Source: Thermoflexales bacterium
Lineage (GTDB): Bacteria > Chloroflexota > Anaerolineae > Fen-1058
Direction: 5' to 3'
Assembly (NCBI GenBank): GCA_030834835.1
Contig: JAUQXD010000049.1
Location: forward strand, 1-5,918
Length of the DNA: 5,918 nucleotides
Below the pieces are notes generated by a model. That model searched no databases. It saw nothing but the letters and a program-made list of their open reading frames with translations, and was not told the DNA's origin. Shown here in pieces: positions 1 to 5,570 of the stretch. Position 1 is the stretch's first letter, and each line of letters opens with the position of its first letter. The translations under genes were made by a program, and so were the position numbers.

Positions 1-17
1 ATTTTGAAAGCAATATC

Positions 18-23
18 AGGAGA
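18..23 (+). promoter_or_regulatory. Shine-Dalgarno of the OsmC-family gene
   Basis: AGGAGA stands 7 nt before the ATG at 31, a near-ideal ribosome binding site. It decides the start: an in-frame TTG at position 4 lies upstream of this site, and a second ATG at 37 is farther away. The promoter would lie left of the window. Confidence 0.8.
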
Positions 24-30
24 CACTCTC

Positions 31-429
31 ATGGAAATGGAAATCACCTTCCCCGGCGGCGCGCGCGTCGATGCCAACTTTGGCGGGTTCAGCGTGCGAA
101 CCGATCAGCCGCCGATGTCGTCTGCGCCCACACCGTTCGCCACATTCCTCGCGTCGATCGGCACCTGCGCGGGCATCTACGTGCTGGGTTTCTGCAATCA
201 GCGCGGCATCCCGACCGATGGTATCCGCATCATCCAGCGCATGCAATCTGATCCGCGCACCGGGCTGGTCGGCCAGATCGATCTGGATATTCAACTGCCG
301 CCTACGTTCCCGGAGAAGTACAAGGCCGCCGTCATCCGCGCGGCGGATCAGTGCGCCGTCAAGAAACACCTGGAACACCCGCCAACGTTTAACGTCTTCA
401 CGACGACAACTGAAGCGGTGGCGGCATAA
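31..429 (+). CDS. OsmC-family protein (organic hydroperoxide / thiol-reactive)
   Basis: The 132-residue product fits the OsmC/Ohr superfamily, cytoplasmic proteins that typically reduce organic hydroperoxides through two reactive cysteines. Visible hallmarks are a first cysteine at residue 46 in the helix 'FLASIGTCAGIYV' and a second at residue 108 in 'AADQCAVKKHLEHPPTF', matching the usual Cys-X(about 60)-Cys pair. The second is followed by the typical C-terminal strand. An N-terminal beta region (residues 1-30) precedes the first helix, and the length is normal for the short YhfA-like branch. An additional Cys55 is not part of the usual pair. The start at 31 is chosen on the AGGAGA ribosome site. 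The gene is alone on its strand and converges on the HAD gene; the terminator at 589-621 lies 160 nt past its stop. The exact substrate cannot be told: members of this branch include proteins of unknown function, so peroxidase activity is inferred from the family. Confidence 0.85.
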   Translation: MEMEITFPGGARVDANFGGFSVRTDQPPMSSAPTPFATFLASIGTCAGIYVLGFCNQRGIPTDGIRIIQRMQSDPRTGLVGQIDLDIQLPPTFPEKYKAAVIRAADQCAVKKHLEHPPTFNVFTTTTEAVAA

Positions 430-455
430 CACCACCAAAGCGACGGAGGCACCCC

Positions 456-487
456 GTCATGCCCGAATGCTTTTGTCGGGCATCCAG
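456..487 (+). repeat. REP-like palindromic repeat, family A, copy 1
   Basis: This 32-nt unit begins GTCATGCCCGA and ends TCGGGCATCCAG. It contains an 8-bp perfect inverted repeat (459-466 with 476-483) around a 9-nt loop. It aligns over its full length, 24 of 32 positions and without gaps, with the reverse complement of 518-549. The form GTCATxCCCG...CGGGxATCCAG resembles a short palindromic repeat that I recall from many unrelated bacterial genomes; that recollection is not checked. It lies in the 3' region of the OsmC gene, outside any coding region. Confidence 0.75.
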
Positions 488-517
488 GTAGCAGATTGAT
501 AAACACAATTGAAGGGG

Positions 518-549
518 CTGGATTCCCGCCGGAAGCACGCGGGATTGAC
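518..549 (-). repeat. REP-like palindromic repeat, family A, copy 2 (inverted)
   Basis: Read on the - strand this unit begins GTCAATCCCGC and ends GCGGGAATCCAG. It has a 6-bp core stem (TCCCGC with GCGGGA) and the same 32-nt length as copy 1. The two copies face each other across a 30-bp AT-richer spacer (488-517), so the block 456-549 can fold either as two small hairpins or as one long imperfect stem. Differences from copy 1 inside the core stem are compensatory (see findings). Confidence 0.75.
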
Positions 550-588
550 ATCGGATGCGATCAGTGCAAAGTGCTTGATCTAAATCGA

Positions 589-621
589 CGGGCCGAGTGA
601 AGTCACTCGGCCCGTTTATTT
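589..621 (+). terminator. Intrinsic terminator between convergent genes
   Basis: A perfect 12-bp inverted repeat (CGGGCCGAGTGA at 589-600, its complement at 603-614) is followed on the + strand by TTTATTT (615-621). With a realistic 4-nt loop the stem is 11 bp and GC-rich, a convincing Rho-independent terminator for the OsmC transcript. On the - strand the stem is followed only by CGATTTAG, so termination of the HAD transcript there would be weaker. The right arm and the U-tract overlap the 3' end of the HAD gene, including its TGA (603-605). Confidence 0.85.
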
Positions 622-1331
622 GTCAGCCACTGTTCCAACTCGGCATACGATCCCAGCACCGCGTCCGGCTCCACCGATTGATCAGCATCGTCATAGTTCG
701 CCGTTAGCCGCACTGCCTGCATGCCCACGCCCTTTGCCCCTGCGATGTCACTGCGCGTCAAGTCGCCGATGTGCACCGCCTCGTGCGGCTCCGCGCCCAG
801 ACACTCCAGCGTCAGGTGAAAGATACGCGGATGCGGCTTGCTCACGCCCACTTCATCGGAGAAACTGAGCTGCGTGAAGCACTCGATTAGCTGATCACGG
901 ATCAGAAATTCGCGCAGAGTACGCCCCGTCGATAAACCCGAATCCGAGATCACGCCCAATCGATAGTGCTGAGTGAGACGACGGATCGTCTCAGCGGCCC
1001 CGTCGATCAACGTCGGGCCGGGATTCGCGTCCAACAACGATCGATCGTAGCACAGCGCCAGCGCGTCGAAATCGACGGGCGGCAATTCGATCAACAATTC
1101 ATTCAGCATCACGCGCACCCACTCGGCGGCACTGGGTGTGCGATACTCTTCGCGCCACGCTTTGTTCCACGTTCGCCGCGCCACATCCTCCGCTGCATCC
1201 ACTTGCTCTAGCGAGACGTCGATCTGATGCTTCGCGAACAGTTCAAATAAAAACCGGCGACGCAAGGGATGAGCATATGCGGCCGCTTTGTACAGCGTGT
1301 TCCAGTAATCGAAGGTGATGGCCTTAAGCAT
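603..1331 (-). CDS. HAD-superfamily hydrolase with DxWxT motif I
   Basis: The 242-residue protein has all four HAD motif positions. Motif I is ITFDYWNTL with nucleophile Asp8. Motif II is GVISDSG with Ser129. Motif III is Lys165 in VGVSKPHPRIF. Motif IV is HIGDLTRSDIAGAKGVGM with Asp190 and Asp195. Residues about 15-100 form the helical C1-type cap of subfamily I. Known members are cytoplasmic, Mg-dependent phosphatases or dehalogenases acting through an aspartyl intermediate. Here the second motif I aspartate, normally the acid/base in phosphatases, is Trp10, so the reaction may differ; the substrate is unknown. The start is firm because HAD motif I normally lies right at the N-terminus. There is no clear Shine-Dalgarno, but the ATG is 5 nt after the stop of the upstream lipoprotein gene, suggesting translational coupling. 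Its stop codon lies inside the stem of the convergent terminator. Confidence 0.9.
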   Translation of the reverse strand: MLKAITFDYWNTLYKAAAYAHPLRRRFLFELFAKHQIDVSLEQVDAAEDVARRTWNKAWREEYRTPSAAEWVRVMLNELLIELPPVDFDALALCYDRSLLDANPGPTLIDGAAETIRRLTQHYRLGVISDSGLSTGRTLREFLIRDQLIECFTQLSFSDEVGVSKPHPRIFHLTLECLGAEPHEAVHIGDLTRSDIAGAKGVGMQAVRLTANYDDADQSVEPDAVLGSYAELEQWLTNKRAE

Positions 1332-1336
1332 GTGAT

Positions 1337-1810
1337 TTAGCGCTTAAAGAAGCGCGTGCCCCAATCGCCACGATTGCCCGGGCGCGAGCTGGTTAGCGTG
1401 CCGCCGATAACGCCCGTACAGGCCTCGAGATCGTTCTGCAATGTGCCTACCGCGAACAGGAATTGTCCGTCACCCAGATCAAGGATCAGATTGGCAGCGC
1501 GGCCAGTCACTTGTCCTGAGACTGCCAGGGCCGGGCCAGACTCGCGCAGCAACATACCAGAGAGAACGCCCGTCCGTGCAACCTCGAACTTCAGATCGCC
1601 GGTCACCGATAATCCAGCATCCGGCCCAGCCTGGATCGCCGCCTGAAATTGAATGTAACACTTCGGCAGTTTGGCCTGTTCCGTCGCGGCACGCGCCTCA
1701 GCGATCGCGAACTCCGCTTGATAAGTCGCCATGACTTCAGGCGATTCAGACCGATAGCAGCCGGTAAGTCCAAAGAGTATCACGATCAGCACTGCCAGAA
1801 TTCTGCGCAT
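1337..1810 (-). CDS. Small secreted lipoprotein of unknown function
   Basis: I do not recognise the family. The 157-residue product starts with a lipoprotein signal peptide: MRR, a hydrophobic stretch (residues 4-16) and the lipobox LTGC with lipidated Cys18. A helical, Ala/Glu-rich segment follows (about 25-48). The rest looks beta-rich, with Gly-spaced strands (about 65-125) such as 'LAVSGQVTG' and 'GQFLFAVGTL', ending in a Gly/Trp tail 'RPGNRGDWGTRFFKR'. Cys51 and Cys131 are the only other cysteines and could form a disulfide. It is therefore expected to be anchored outside the cytoplasmic membrane. GAGG (1818-1821) lies 7 nt before the ATG and supports this start. The gene is the first of a likely two-gene unit with the HAD hydrolase. 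A secreted lipoprotein and a cytoplasmic HAD protein have no obvious common pathway, so the pairing may only reflect co-transcription. Confidence 0.8.
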   Translation of the reverse strand: MRRILAVLIVILFGLTGCYRSESPEVMATYQAEFAIAEARAATEQAKLPKCYIQFQAAIQAGPDAGLSVTGDLKFEVARTGVLSGMLLRESGPALAVSGQVTGRAANLILDLGDGQFLFAVGTLQNDLEACTGVIGGTLTSSRPGNRGDWGTRFFKR

Positions 1811-1843
1811 ATCGCCGCCTCGAATGGAGTGTAAGCCACCCCA

Positions 1844-1871
1844 ATTCTACGCCGATTAGCGCGATACACAA
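1844..1871 (-). promoter_or_regulatory. Candidate promoter of the lipoprotein-HAD unit
   Basis: On the - strand TTGTGT (1866-1871) and TAGAAT (1844-1849) are separated by 16 nt, and the -10 box lies 34 nt before the ATG at 1810. The -10 matches five of six consensus bases; the -35 keeps only the TTG. The site lies in the 86-bp gap after the dehydrogenase gene, where I see no convincing terminator, so read-through from upstream is also possible. Confidence 0.35.
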
Positions 1872-1896
1872 CTCCGCCAGATATGAACGGCACGTG

Positions 1897-3201
1897 TTAT
1901 TTCGCCGTCATTCGATACACCGTGCCACTGTGATCGATCACGTACAGTTCCCCGTTCACATCCTCGCCGAAAGAACTGATCCGTATATCGGCCGCCAGCC
2001 GATCGGTCCGCGACCACTTGCCGGTTGCGTCGCGCGTCAACGACCAGATCGTGCCGATGCAATAATCGGCAAAGAAATATTGCCCTTGCAGTGCCGGATA
2101 TCGCGCGCCGCGATACACATAGCCGCCTGTCACCGAGCAGCCTTCGGCATGGCTGTATTCTGAGATCGGCAATACCAACCCCGATCGATCGCAGTTGCTT
2201 TGCGGGTTGAAGCAGTGCGCGCCTTCCATGATGCGCCAGCCATAGTTCTCGCCGCCCGCGCTGGACGCCGGCTGGAAGTTGACTTCTTCATATTGATTCT
2301 GTCCCACATCCGCCATGTACAGATCACCCGTTGCCTGATCGAATGAAAAGCGCCACGGATTGCGCACGCCCAGCGCCCAGATTTCATTGTCAAACGGATT
2401 CGACGGCGGTATGGCGTATGTGGCTTGATTCACCCCATCGATACGCAGCATCTTACCCAACAGCGCTTTGGAGTTTTGCCCGTTCCCAAGCGAGCCGTGG
2501 CGATCTCCCGCGCCTCCGCCATCACCCATGCCCACATATAGATAACCATCCGGCCCGAACATGACCAGACCGCCGTTGTGATTTGCTTCGGTCTGCTCGA
2601 TCACGATCACTTCGCTGGCCGATGATTTGTCAGCCACATTCGGGTCAGACGCCGAGACTTGATAGCGTTCGACGATCGTCGCGCCATCACCTTTGCGTGT
2701 GTAATTCACATAGAAGCGCCCAGTCTGGACGTAATCGGGTTCAAAGGCCATACTCAGCAAGCCTTGCTCGTTGCCGCTCGACAACACGCGATCGACGATG
2801 TCGAGAAACGGTTGATCGAGCAGCTGTCCATTCTCGATCACGCGAATGCGGCCCGGCTGCTCGATCACAAACAGGCGCGCATCGCCAGCGTGCGTCAAAT
2901 AGACAGGGCGCGTCAAACCATCGGCCAGCGCTTCTAAAGCAATCTCACTTGCCGCGCCGGATGGCACGCTTATTGGCGACGACACAGCGGTCGGCGCGGG
3001 CGTATTCGTGGCAGGCGGCTGCGCATCCGTGGGCGGTAAGGCAGTTGGCGGCGCTACGGTCGGCGGCTGATCGGTCTGCGCGATTATCGTCGATTCAAGC
3101 GTGGCCTGCGCGGGTGACACGGTCACGCGCGGCGCAGTCGACTGCGCGCAGGCCGATACGATCAAGCCTGTTATCCATAACACCATCACTTTGCGATTCA
3201 T
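1897..3201 (-). CDS. Secreted lipoprotein, glucose/sorbosone dehydrogenase family (PQQ-type beta-propeller)
   Basis: The 434-residue product resembles soluble aldose sugar dehydrogenases (YliI/Asd-like, GSDH fold), which oxidise sugars outside the cytoplasm with PQQ and Ca. A lipoprotein signal with lipobox VSAC (Cys18) is followed by a Pro/Thr-rich linker (about 40-80), then the propeller domain (about 85-434). Visible family motifs are NHNGGLVMFGPDGYLYVGMGDGG (from residue 207, with the likely catalytic base His208), GVRNPWRFSFD (Arg280-Asn281, which in the family lie at the cofactor), DVGQNQYEEVN (298-308), GENYGWRIMEG (317-327), TGGYVYRG (358-365) and YFFADY (375-380). Cys330/Cys337 and Cys355/Cys381 could form disulfides. 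GAGGTG (3207-3212), 5 nt before the ATG, supports the start. The sugar and whether PQQ is truly bound are unknown: many family members have no proven activity and no PQQ genes are in the window. The upstream neighbour is a membrane acyltransferase-like gene on the same strand, 72 bp away. Confidence 0.9.
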   Translation of the reverse strand: MNRKVMVLWITGLIVSACAQSTAPRVTVSPAQATLESTIIAQTDQPPTVAPPTALPPTDAQPPATNTPAPTAVSSPISVPSGAASEIALEALADGLTRPVYLTHAGDARLFVIEQPGRIRVIENGQLLDQPFLDIVDRVLSSGNEQGLLSMAFEPDYVQTGRFYVNYTRKGDGATIVERYQVSASDPNVADKSSASEVIVIEQTEANHNGGLVMFGPDGYLYVGMGDGGGAGDRHGSLGNGQNSKALLGKMLRIDGVNQATYAIPPSNPFDNEIWALGVRNPWRFSFDQATGDLYMADVGQNQYEEVNFQPASSAGGENYGWRIMEGAHCFNPQSNCDRSGLVLPISEYSHAEGCSVTGGYVYRGARYPALQGQYFFADYCIGTIWSLTRDATGKWSRTDRLAADIRISSFGEDVNGELYVIDHSGTVYRMTAK

Positions 3202-3237
3202 TCCATCACCTCTAAAGATTTACTTCCACTCTGCCTG

Positions 3238-3243
3238 ATTCTA
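3238..3243 (-). promoter_or_regulatory. Candidate -10 box of the dehydrogenase gene
   Basis: TAGAAT on the - strand lies 36 nt before the ATG at 3201, in the 72-bp gap after the upstream gene. I see no good -35 at the usual distance, and no terminator in the gap, so this gene may also be read from the upstream promoter. The same TAGAAT hexamer precedes the lipoprotein gene. Confidence 0.3.
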
Positions 3244-3273
3244 TCAGCCCCAACTTAAGCGCAGATGAGTCCC

Positions 3274-4371
3274 CTACAATAACCGCCACACCGAAGTCGC
3301 CGGCTGCCGCTGTTTGAAGCGGCCGTACAGCCAACACAACGGCAACAACACCAGCAGGCCAAGCAGCCACCACGGCAGCATGCGTTGTATGCCAACCTCA
3401 TTACCGACAATCAAACCGATAATCGCATACAGATACAGGTGCGTCAGATAGAAGAACAACGGACTTTGCCCCAGCACGATCAGCGGCTTCAACCAGCGAG
3501 GAACGACTTCACCCGCGCGCGAAAAGGCCCACAGCAACACCAGATCGATGCCTAGCGTGAGCAGCAGGAAGACGATCGCGGGCGGGTACTTTACCATGTT
3601 GAAGACATCGAGCCAGTTTGCGCCGACTGCCGCTCGGATGTTGCCGAAGCTGCCGAGCGCGCGTAAGCCAACGAACAACGCCAGCGCGATCAGCCCGATG
3701 ATCAGCGCGCCCCGATAGGCCTGCGCCCGATCGTGCTTCAGCCAGCGTCCGAACGCGATGCCCAGTCCCGTTACATCCAGCCACGGCACGATGGGATAAT
3801 ACACCAGCACATTGCCCGTGGTACCGGGGATCATCAACGCTCGCGCGACAACCGAGTGAGCCACGCGCGCTGACGCCAGACTGATCGCGACATCAGTGAC
3901 AATGATCAGTGTGAGGCTGACGCCAATGAGCACACCCGATTTCAGTTTCAGCAACAATGAACTCAACACCAGCGCCGCGCCGAGGCCGAACAGTACGCCG
4001 AAGTAGATCGGAAAGCCACCCGTCTGCCCGATCGGCCAGGCACGATTCTCGATGAGGAATTGCAGCGCGATCAAGATCAGGCCGCGCACGATGAAGTGCA
4101 GTGTGATCTGGCGGCCTGTCCAACCCTGTCGTTGGCGCGAGGCCGCGAACAGCCACATTCCAACGCCCATGAGGAAGAAGAAACCCGGTGCGGCGAGGTG
4201 TGTGATCAACCGCGTCACAAAGGGCAGCGCCTCCGTGTAACGCGGCACGCCCGTCCACATCTCCGGCGCGGGATGCTGCCCGGCGATGAAGACGTTGGCG
4301 TGATCGAGCGCCATCACGATCATGATCGTGCCGCGCAGCGCGTCCAGCGGCCAGTCGCGGGATTCAGTCAT
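3274..4371 (-). CDS. Polytopic membrane protein, DUF1624 / heparan-alpha-glucosaminide N-acetyltransferase-like
   Basis: The 365-residue integral membrane protein has about ten hydrophobic segments (roughly 13-30, 58-77, 90-106, 121-142, 146-167, 190-208, 220-239, 263-283, 297-322, 333-350). The N-terminal signature 'DALRGTIMIVMALDHANVF' (residues 10-28, with Asp23-His24) is typical of the DUF1624/HGSNAT catalytic family. So are 'HLAAPGFFFLMGVGMWLF' (58-75) and the late 'LGQSPLFFYLTHLYLY' (300-315, with His311). Characterised relatives move acetyl groups from cytoplasmic acetyl-CoA across the membrane to a sugar amine on the outer side; the acceptor here is unknown, so the activity is inferred. 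A possible role is modification of an envelope glycan. There is no Shine-Dalgarno; a TACAAT box 6 nt upstream of the ATG suggests a leaderless mRNA. The sugar dehydrogenase-like lipoprotein follows on the same strand, but a functional link is only suggested by position. Confidence 0.85.
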   Translation of the reverse strand: MTESRDWPLDALRGTIMIVMALDHANVFIAGQHPAPEMWTGVPRYTEALPFVTRLITHLAAPGFFFLMGVGMWLFAASRQRQGWTGRQITLHFIVRGLILIALQFLIENRAWPIGQTGGFPIYFGVLFGLGAALVLSSLLLKLKSGVLIGVSLTLIIVTDVAISLASARVAHSVVARALMIPGTTGNVLVYYPIVPWLDVTGLGIAFGRWLKHDRAQAYRGALIIGLIALALFVGLRALGSFGNIRAAVGANWLDVFNMVKYPPAIVFLLLTLGIDLVLLWAFSRAGEVVPRWLKPLIVLGQSPLFFYLTHLYLYAIIGLIVGNEVGIQRMLPWWLLGLLVLLPLCWLYGRFKQRQPATSVWRLL

Positions 4372-4377
4372 GCCGGA

Positions 4378-4383
4378 ATTGTA
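4378..4383 (-). promoter_or_regulatory. -10 box of a candidate leaderless promoter
   Basis: TACAAT on the - strand (five of six matches to TATAAT) ends 6 nt before the ATG at 4371, which places the expected transcription start on or next to the A of the start codon. At 17 nt spacing the -35 region reads TTCGTG (4401-4406), a weak match that abuts the U-tract of the terminator on the same strand. Confidence 0.5.
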
Positions 4384-4404
4384 GCAGGAATCATCGCGCC
4401 CACG

Positions 4405-4436
4405 AAAAACGGCGCGACTGATCGATCAGTCGCGCC
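4405..4436 (-). terminator. Intrinsic terminator with a perfect 26-bp palindrome
   Basis: Positions 4411-4436 form a perfect palindrome (GGCGCGACTGATC and its complement), followed on the - strand by GTTTTTCG (U-tract within 4405-4410). With a 4-nt loop it makes an 11-bp stem. It lies 145 nt past the stop of the cytochrome gene and just ahead of the next gene's promoter, so it separates the two transcription units. On the + strand only GAAAGG follows, so it works in one direction. Confidence 0.85.
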
Positions 4437-4484
4437 GAAAGGGATGCGCCGGACAAGTCTGCTGCTGGCAACATCGTTGAATTC

Positions 4485-4513
4485 TCGTCGTTGCGAGCAC
4501 AGCGAAGCAATCT
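4485..4513 (+). repeat. REP-like repeat, family B, copy 1
   Basis: This 29-nt unit starts TCGTCGTTGCGAG and ends AGCGAAGCAATCT. It aligns with the reverse complement of 4531-4565 at 27 of 29 columns, apart from two 3-nt gaps. The pattern GTCxTTGCGAG...GAAGCAATCT resembles a dispersed palindromic repeat that I recall from many bacterial genomes; that recollection is not checked. It lies between the cytochrome stop codon and the terminator. Confidence 0.75.
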
Positions 4514-4530
4514 CCCTTAAATTGCGCAGT

Positions 4531-4565
4531 AGATTGCTTCGTCGCTGCGCTCCTCGCAATGACGA
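4531..4565 (-). repeat. REP-like repeat, family B, copy 2 (inverted)
   Basis: This 35-nt unit, read on the - strand, begins TCGTCATTGCGAG and ends CGAAGCAATCT. It faces copy 1 across a 17-nt spacer (4514-4530), so the block 4485-4565 can form one long stem. It differs from copy 1 by two substitutions and two 3-nt insertions. On the - strand it lies 15 nt past the cytochrome stop, hence in the mRNA 3' region ahead of the terminator. Confidence 0.75.
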
Positions 4566-4580
4566 GGCACTCGTTGCCCC

Positions 4581-5528
4581 TTACTTCGCGCCCAGGAACG
4601 CGATCAACGCGCCAATTTCGTCGTCGCTCAAGTTCAGTTTCGGCATCGCCGTGTCCGGCTTAAGTTTCGACGGCTCGGTCAGCCACTGTCGTAGATACTC
4701 AGCGCTGAGCTTGCCGCTAGTCAAATCGGGCGGTTCATCCCCGATCCAGAATGGTCCGAACTTGGTCGTCAGCGCCGGATGAGCGTGACACATCACACAG
4801 CCTTTGTCGACGAACAACGCGCGGCCCAACGCGATCGGATCGGGCGCAGCAGCGTTGACACTCTCAGCGATGGTCACGGGCTGAGCGACACTGGCGCTCT
4901 TGTCGACGGCGACGGGTTGGGCCATGCTGGTGCCGGCCGTCGTGAATCCGATCACGCCGATGAGCGCCGCGATGGCGACGACTACCAATGCCAATCGCGC
5001 GCGAGTACGCAGCCAAAACGCCAGCGCTCCGATCGCCACAATCACGCCGGCCACACCTGCTGCTAACGGCATGGCGCTGGTCGCAGGCGCGACAGGGACA
5101 GTCGTCGTCGCCGAAGCCGGCGCGGGCGCAGACACCGGCGCTGCAGGCGCGGCCGCCACCACCGTCAGCGGCGACATATCCTGCGTCACCATCCCGAACG
5201 GTTCAATGTCCACTTTCCAGTTCCATTGACCGTCACCGGGCAAAGTCACACTCGCGACATAGCGACCGGAGCCACCCTCGCGCTTCGCCGTGACGGTAAA
5301 TGAGTCTTTCGCATCTGATCGATCGAAGCGCAGCAGCGGCACCAGATCATCGCGCAGGGTGCGGCCGTGCTGCCGCACCGTAAAGCCGATCGTGAACGAT
5401 TGACCCGCCACAATCTGGCCTGGCAACTCATCGAGCGTGATCACCGCCCAGCCCCCCGCTGTGGCCGTGATAGCCGTCATCAACAGCAACATCAACGCGA
5501 TAGCCAACGACCGGAAAACCTTGTTCAT
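4581..5528 (-). CDS. Membrane-bound FixH/YtkA-like domain fused to monoheme cytochrome c
   Basis: The 315-residue protein has four parts. A signal peptide (1-24, ending ATAG) leads into a beta-sandwich-like domain (about 25-123), whose strand pattern 'GQSFTIGFTVRQHG...GRYVASVTLPGDGQWNWKV' resembles FixH/YtkA-like domains. An Ala/Pro-rich linker follows (124-153), then two membrane helices (about 155-172 and 179-196) joined by the basic turn RTRAR. The C-terminal cytochrome c domain (about 230-315) has heme site CVMCH (244-248) and a probable distal ligand Met295 in DTAMPKL. The basic turn predicts that both globular domains face outward. Cytochrome c here would carry single electrons at the outer membrane face. 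AGGGGAGG (5534-5541), 5 nt before the ATG, is a strong ribosome site. The heme membrane protein lies 42 nt upstream, probably in the same operon. The cytochrome part is certain; the N-terminal assignment is moderate, and its partner or ligand is unknown. Confidence 0.88.
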   Translation of the reverse strand: MNKVFRSLAIALMLLLMTAITATAGGWAVITLDELPGQIVAGQSFTIGFTVRQHGRTLRDDLVPLLRFDRSDAKDSFTVTAKREGGSGRYVASVTLPGDGQWNWKVDIEPFGMVTQDMSPLTVVAAAPAAPVSAPAPASATTTVPVAPATSAMPLAAGVAGVIVAIGALAFWLRTRARLALVVVAIAALIGVIGFTTAGTSMAQPVAVDKSASVAQPVTIAESVNAAAPDPIALGRALFVDKGCVMCHAHPALTTKFGPFWIGDEPPDLTSGKLSAEYLRQWLTEPSKLKPDTAMPKLNLSDDEIGALIAFLGAK

Positions 5529-5554
5529 CGTATCCTCCCCTGGATAGCATCATC

Positions 5555-5570
5555 TTACACATTACACATT
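5555..5570. repeat. Short 7-bp tandem repeat upstream of the cytochrome gene
   Basis: TTACACA occurs twice in tandem plus two further bases, in the 42-bp gap between the two right-hand genes. It is AT-rich and sits 14 nt upstream of the strong ribosome site. It may be an accessory promoter element, an AT-rich translation enhancer or chance; nothing in the sequence decides this. Confidence 0.4.

Noticed and set aside
4..429. Longer OsmC reading frame starting at the TTG at position 4
   Set aside because: The AGGAGA ribosome site lies inside that extension, 7 nt before the ATG at 31, and the added residues are not part of the OsmC fold as I know it.
16..438. 140-codon open frame antisense to the OsmC gene
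   Set aside because: It is Arg/Asp/Ala-rich and has no recognisable domain; it is explained by the GC-rich codon pattern of the real gene on the other strand.
456..549. CRISPR-like array or miniature transposon with target duplication
   Set aside because: Only two units are present, in inverted rather than direct orientation, with one short spacer. I found no convincing flanking target duplication, so a REP-like pair is the better description.
1811..1896. Terminator downstream of the dehydrogenase gene
   Set aside because: Only a weak GCC/GGC stem without a U-tract is visible on the - strand, too poor to call.
2583..3215. 210-codon + strand open frame opposite the dehydrogenase gene
   Set aside because: The product is Arg/Ser-rich and low in hydrophobic structure, as expected from antisense reading; the opposite strand has clear family motifs.
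4411..4436. The 26-bp palindrome as an operator for a dimeric regulator
   Set aside because: A GTTTTTC tract follows directly on the - strand and the site lies past the cytochrome gene, so an intrinsic terminator explains it. A regulator gene is not present, although an extra binding role cannot be excluded.
4060..4782. 240-codon + strand open frame crossing three elements
   Set aside because: It runs through the antisense of the membrane gene, the terminator palindrome, the repeat pair and the antisense of the cytochrome gene. No single real protein would be expected to span these.
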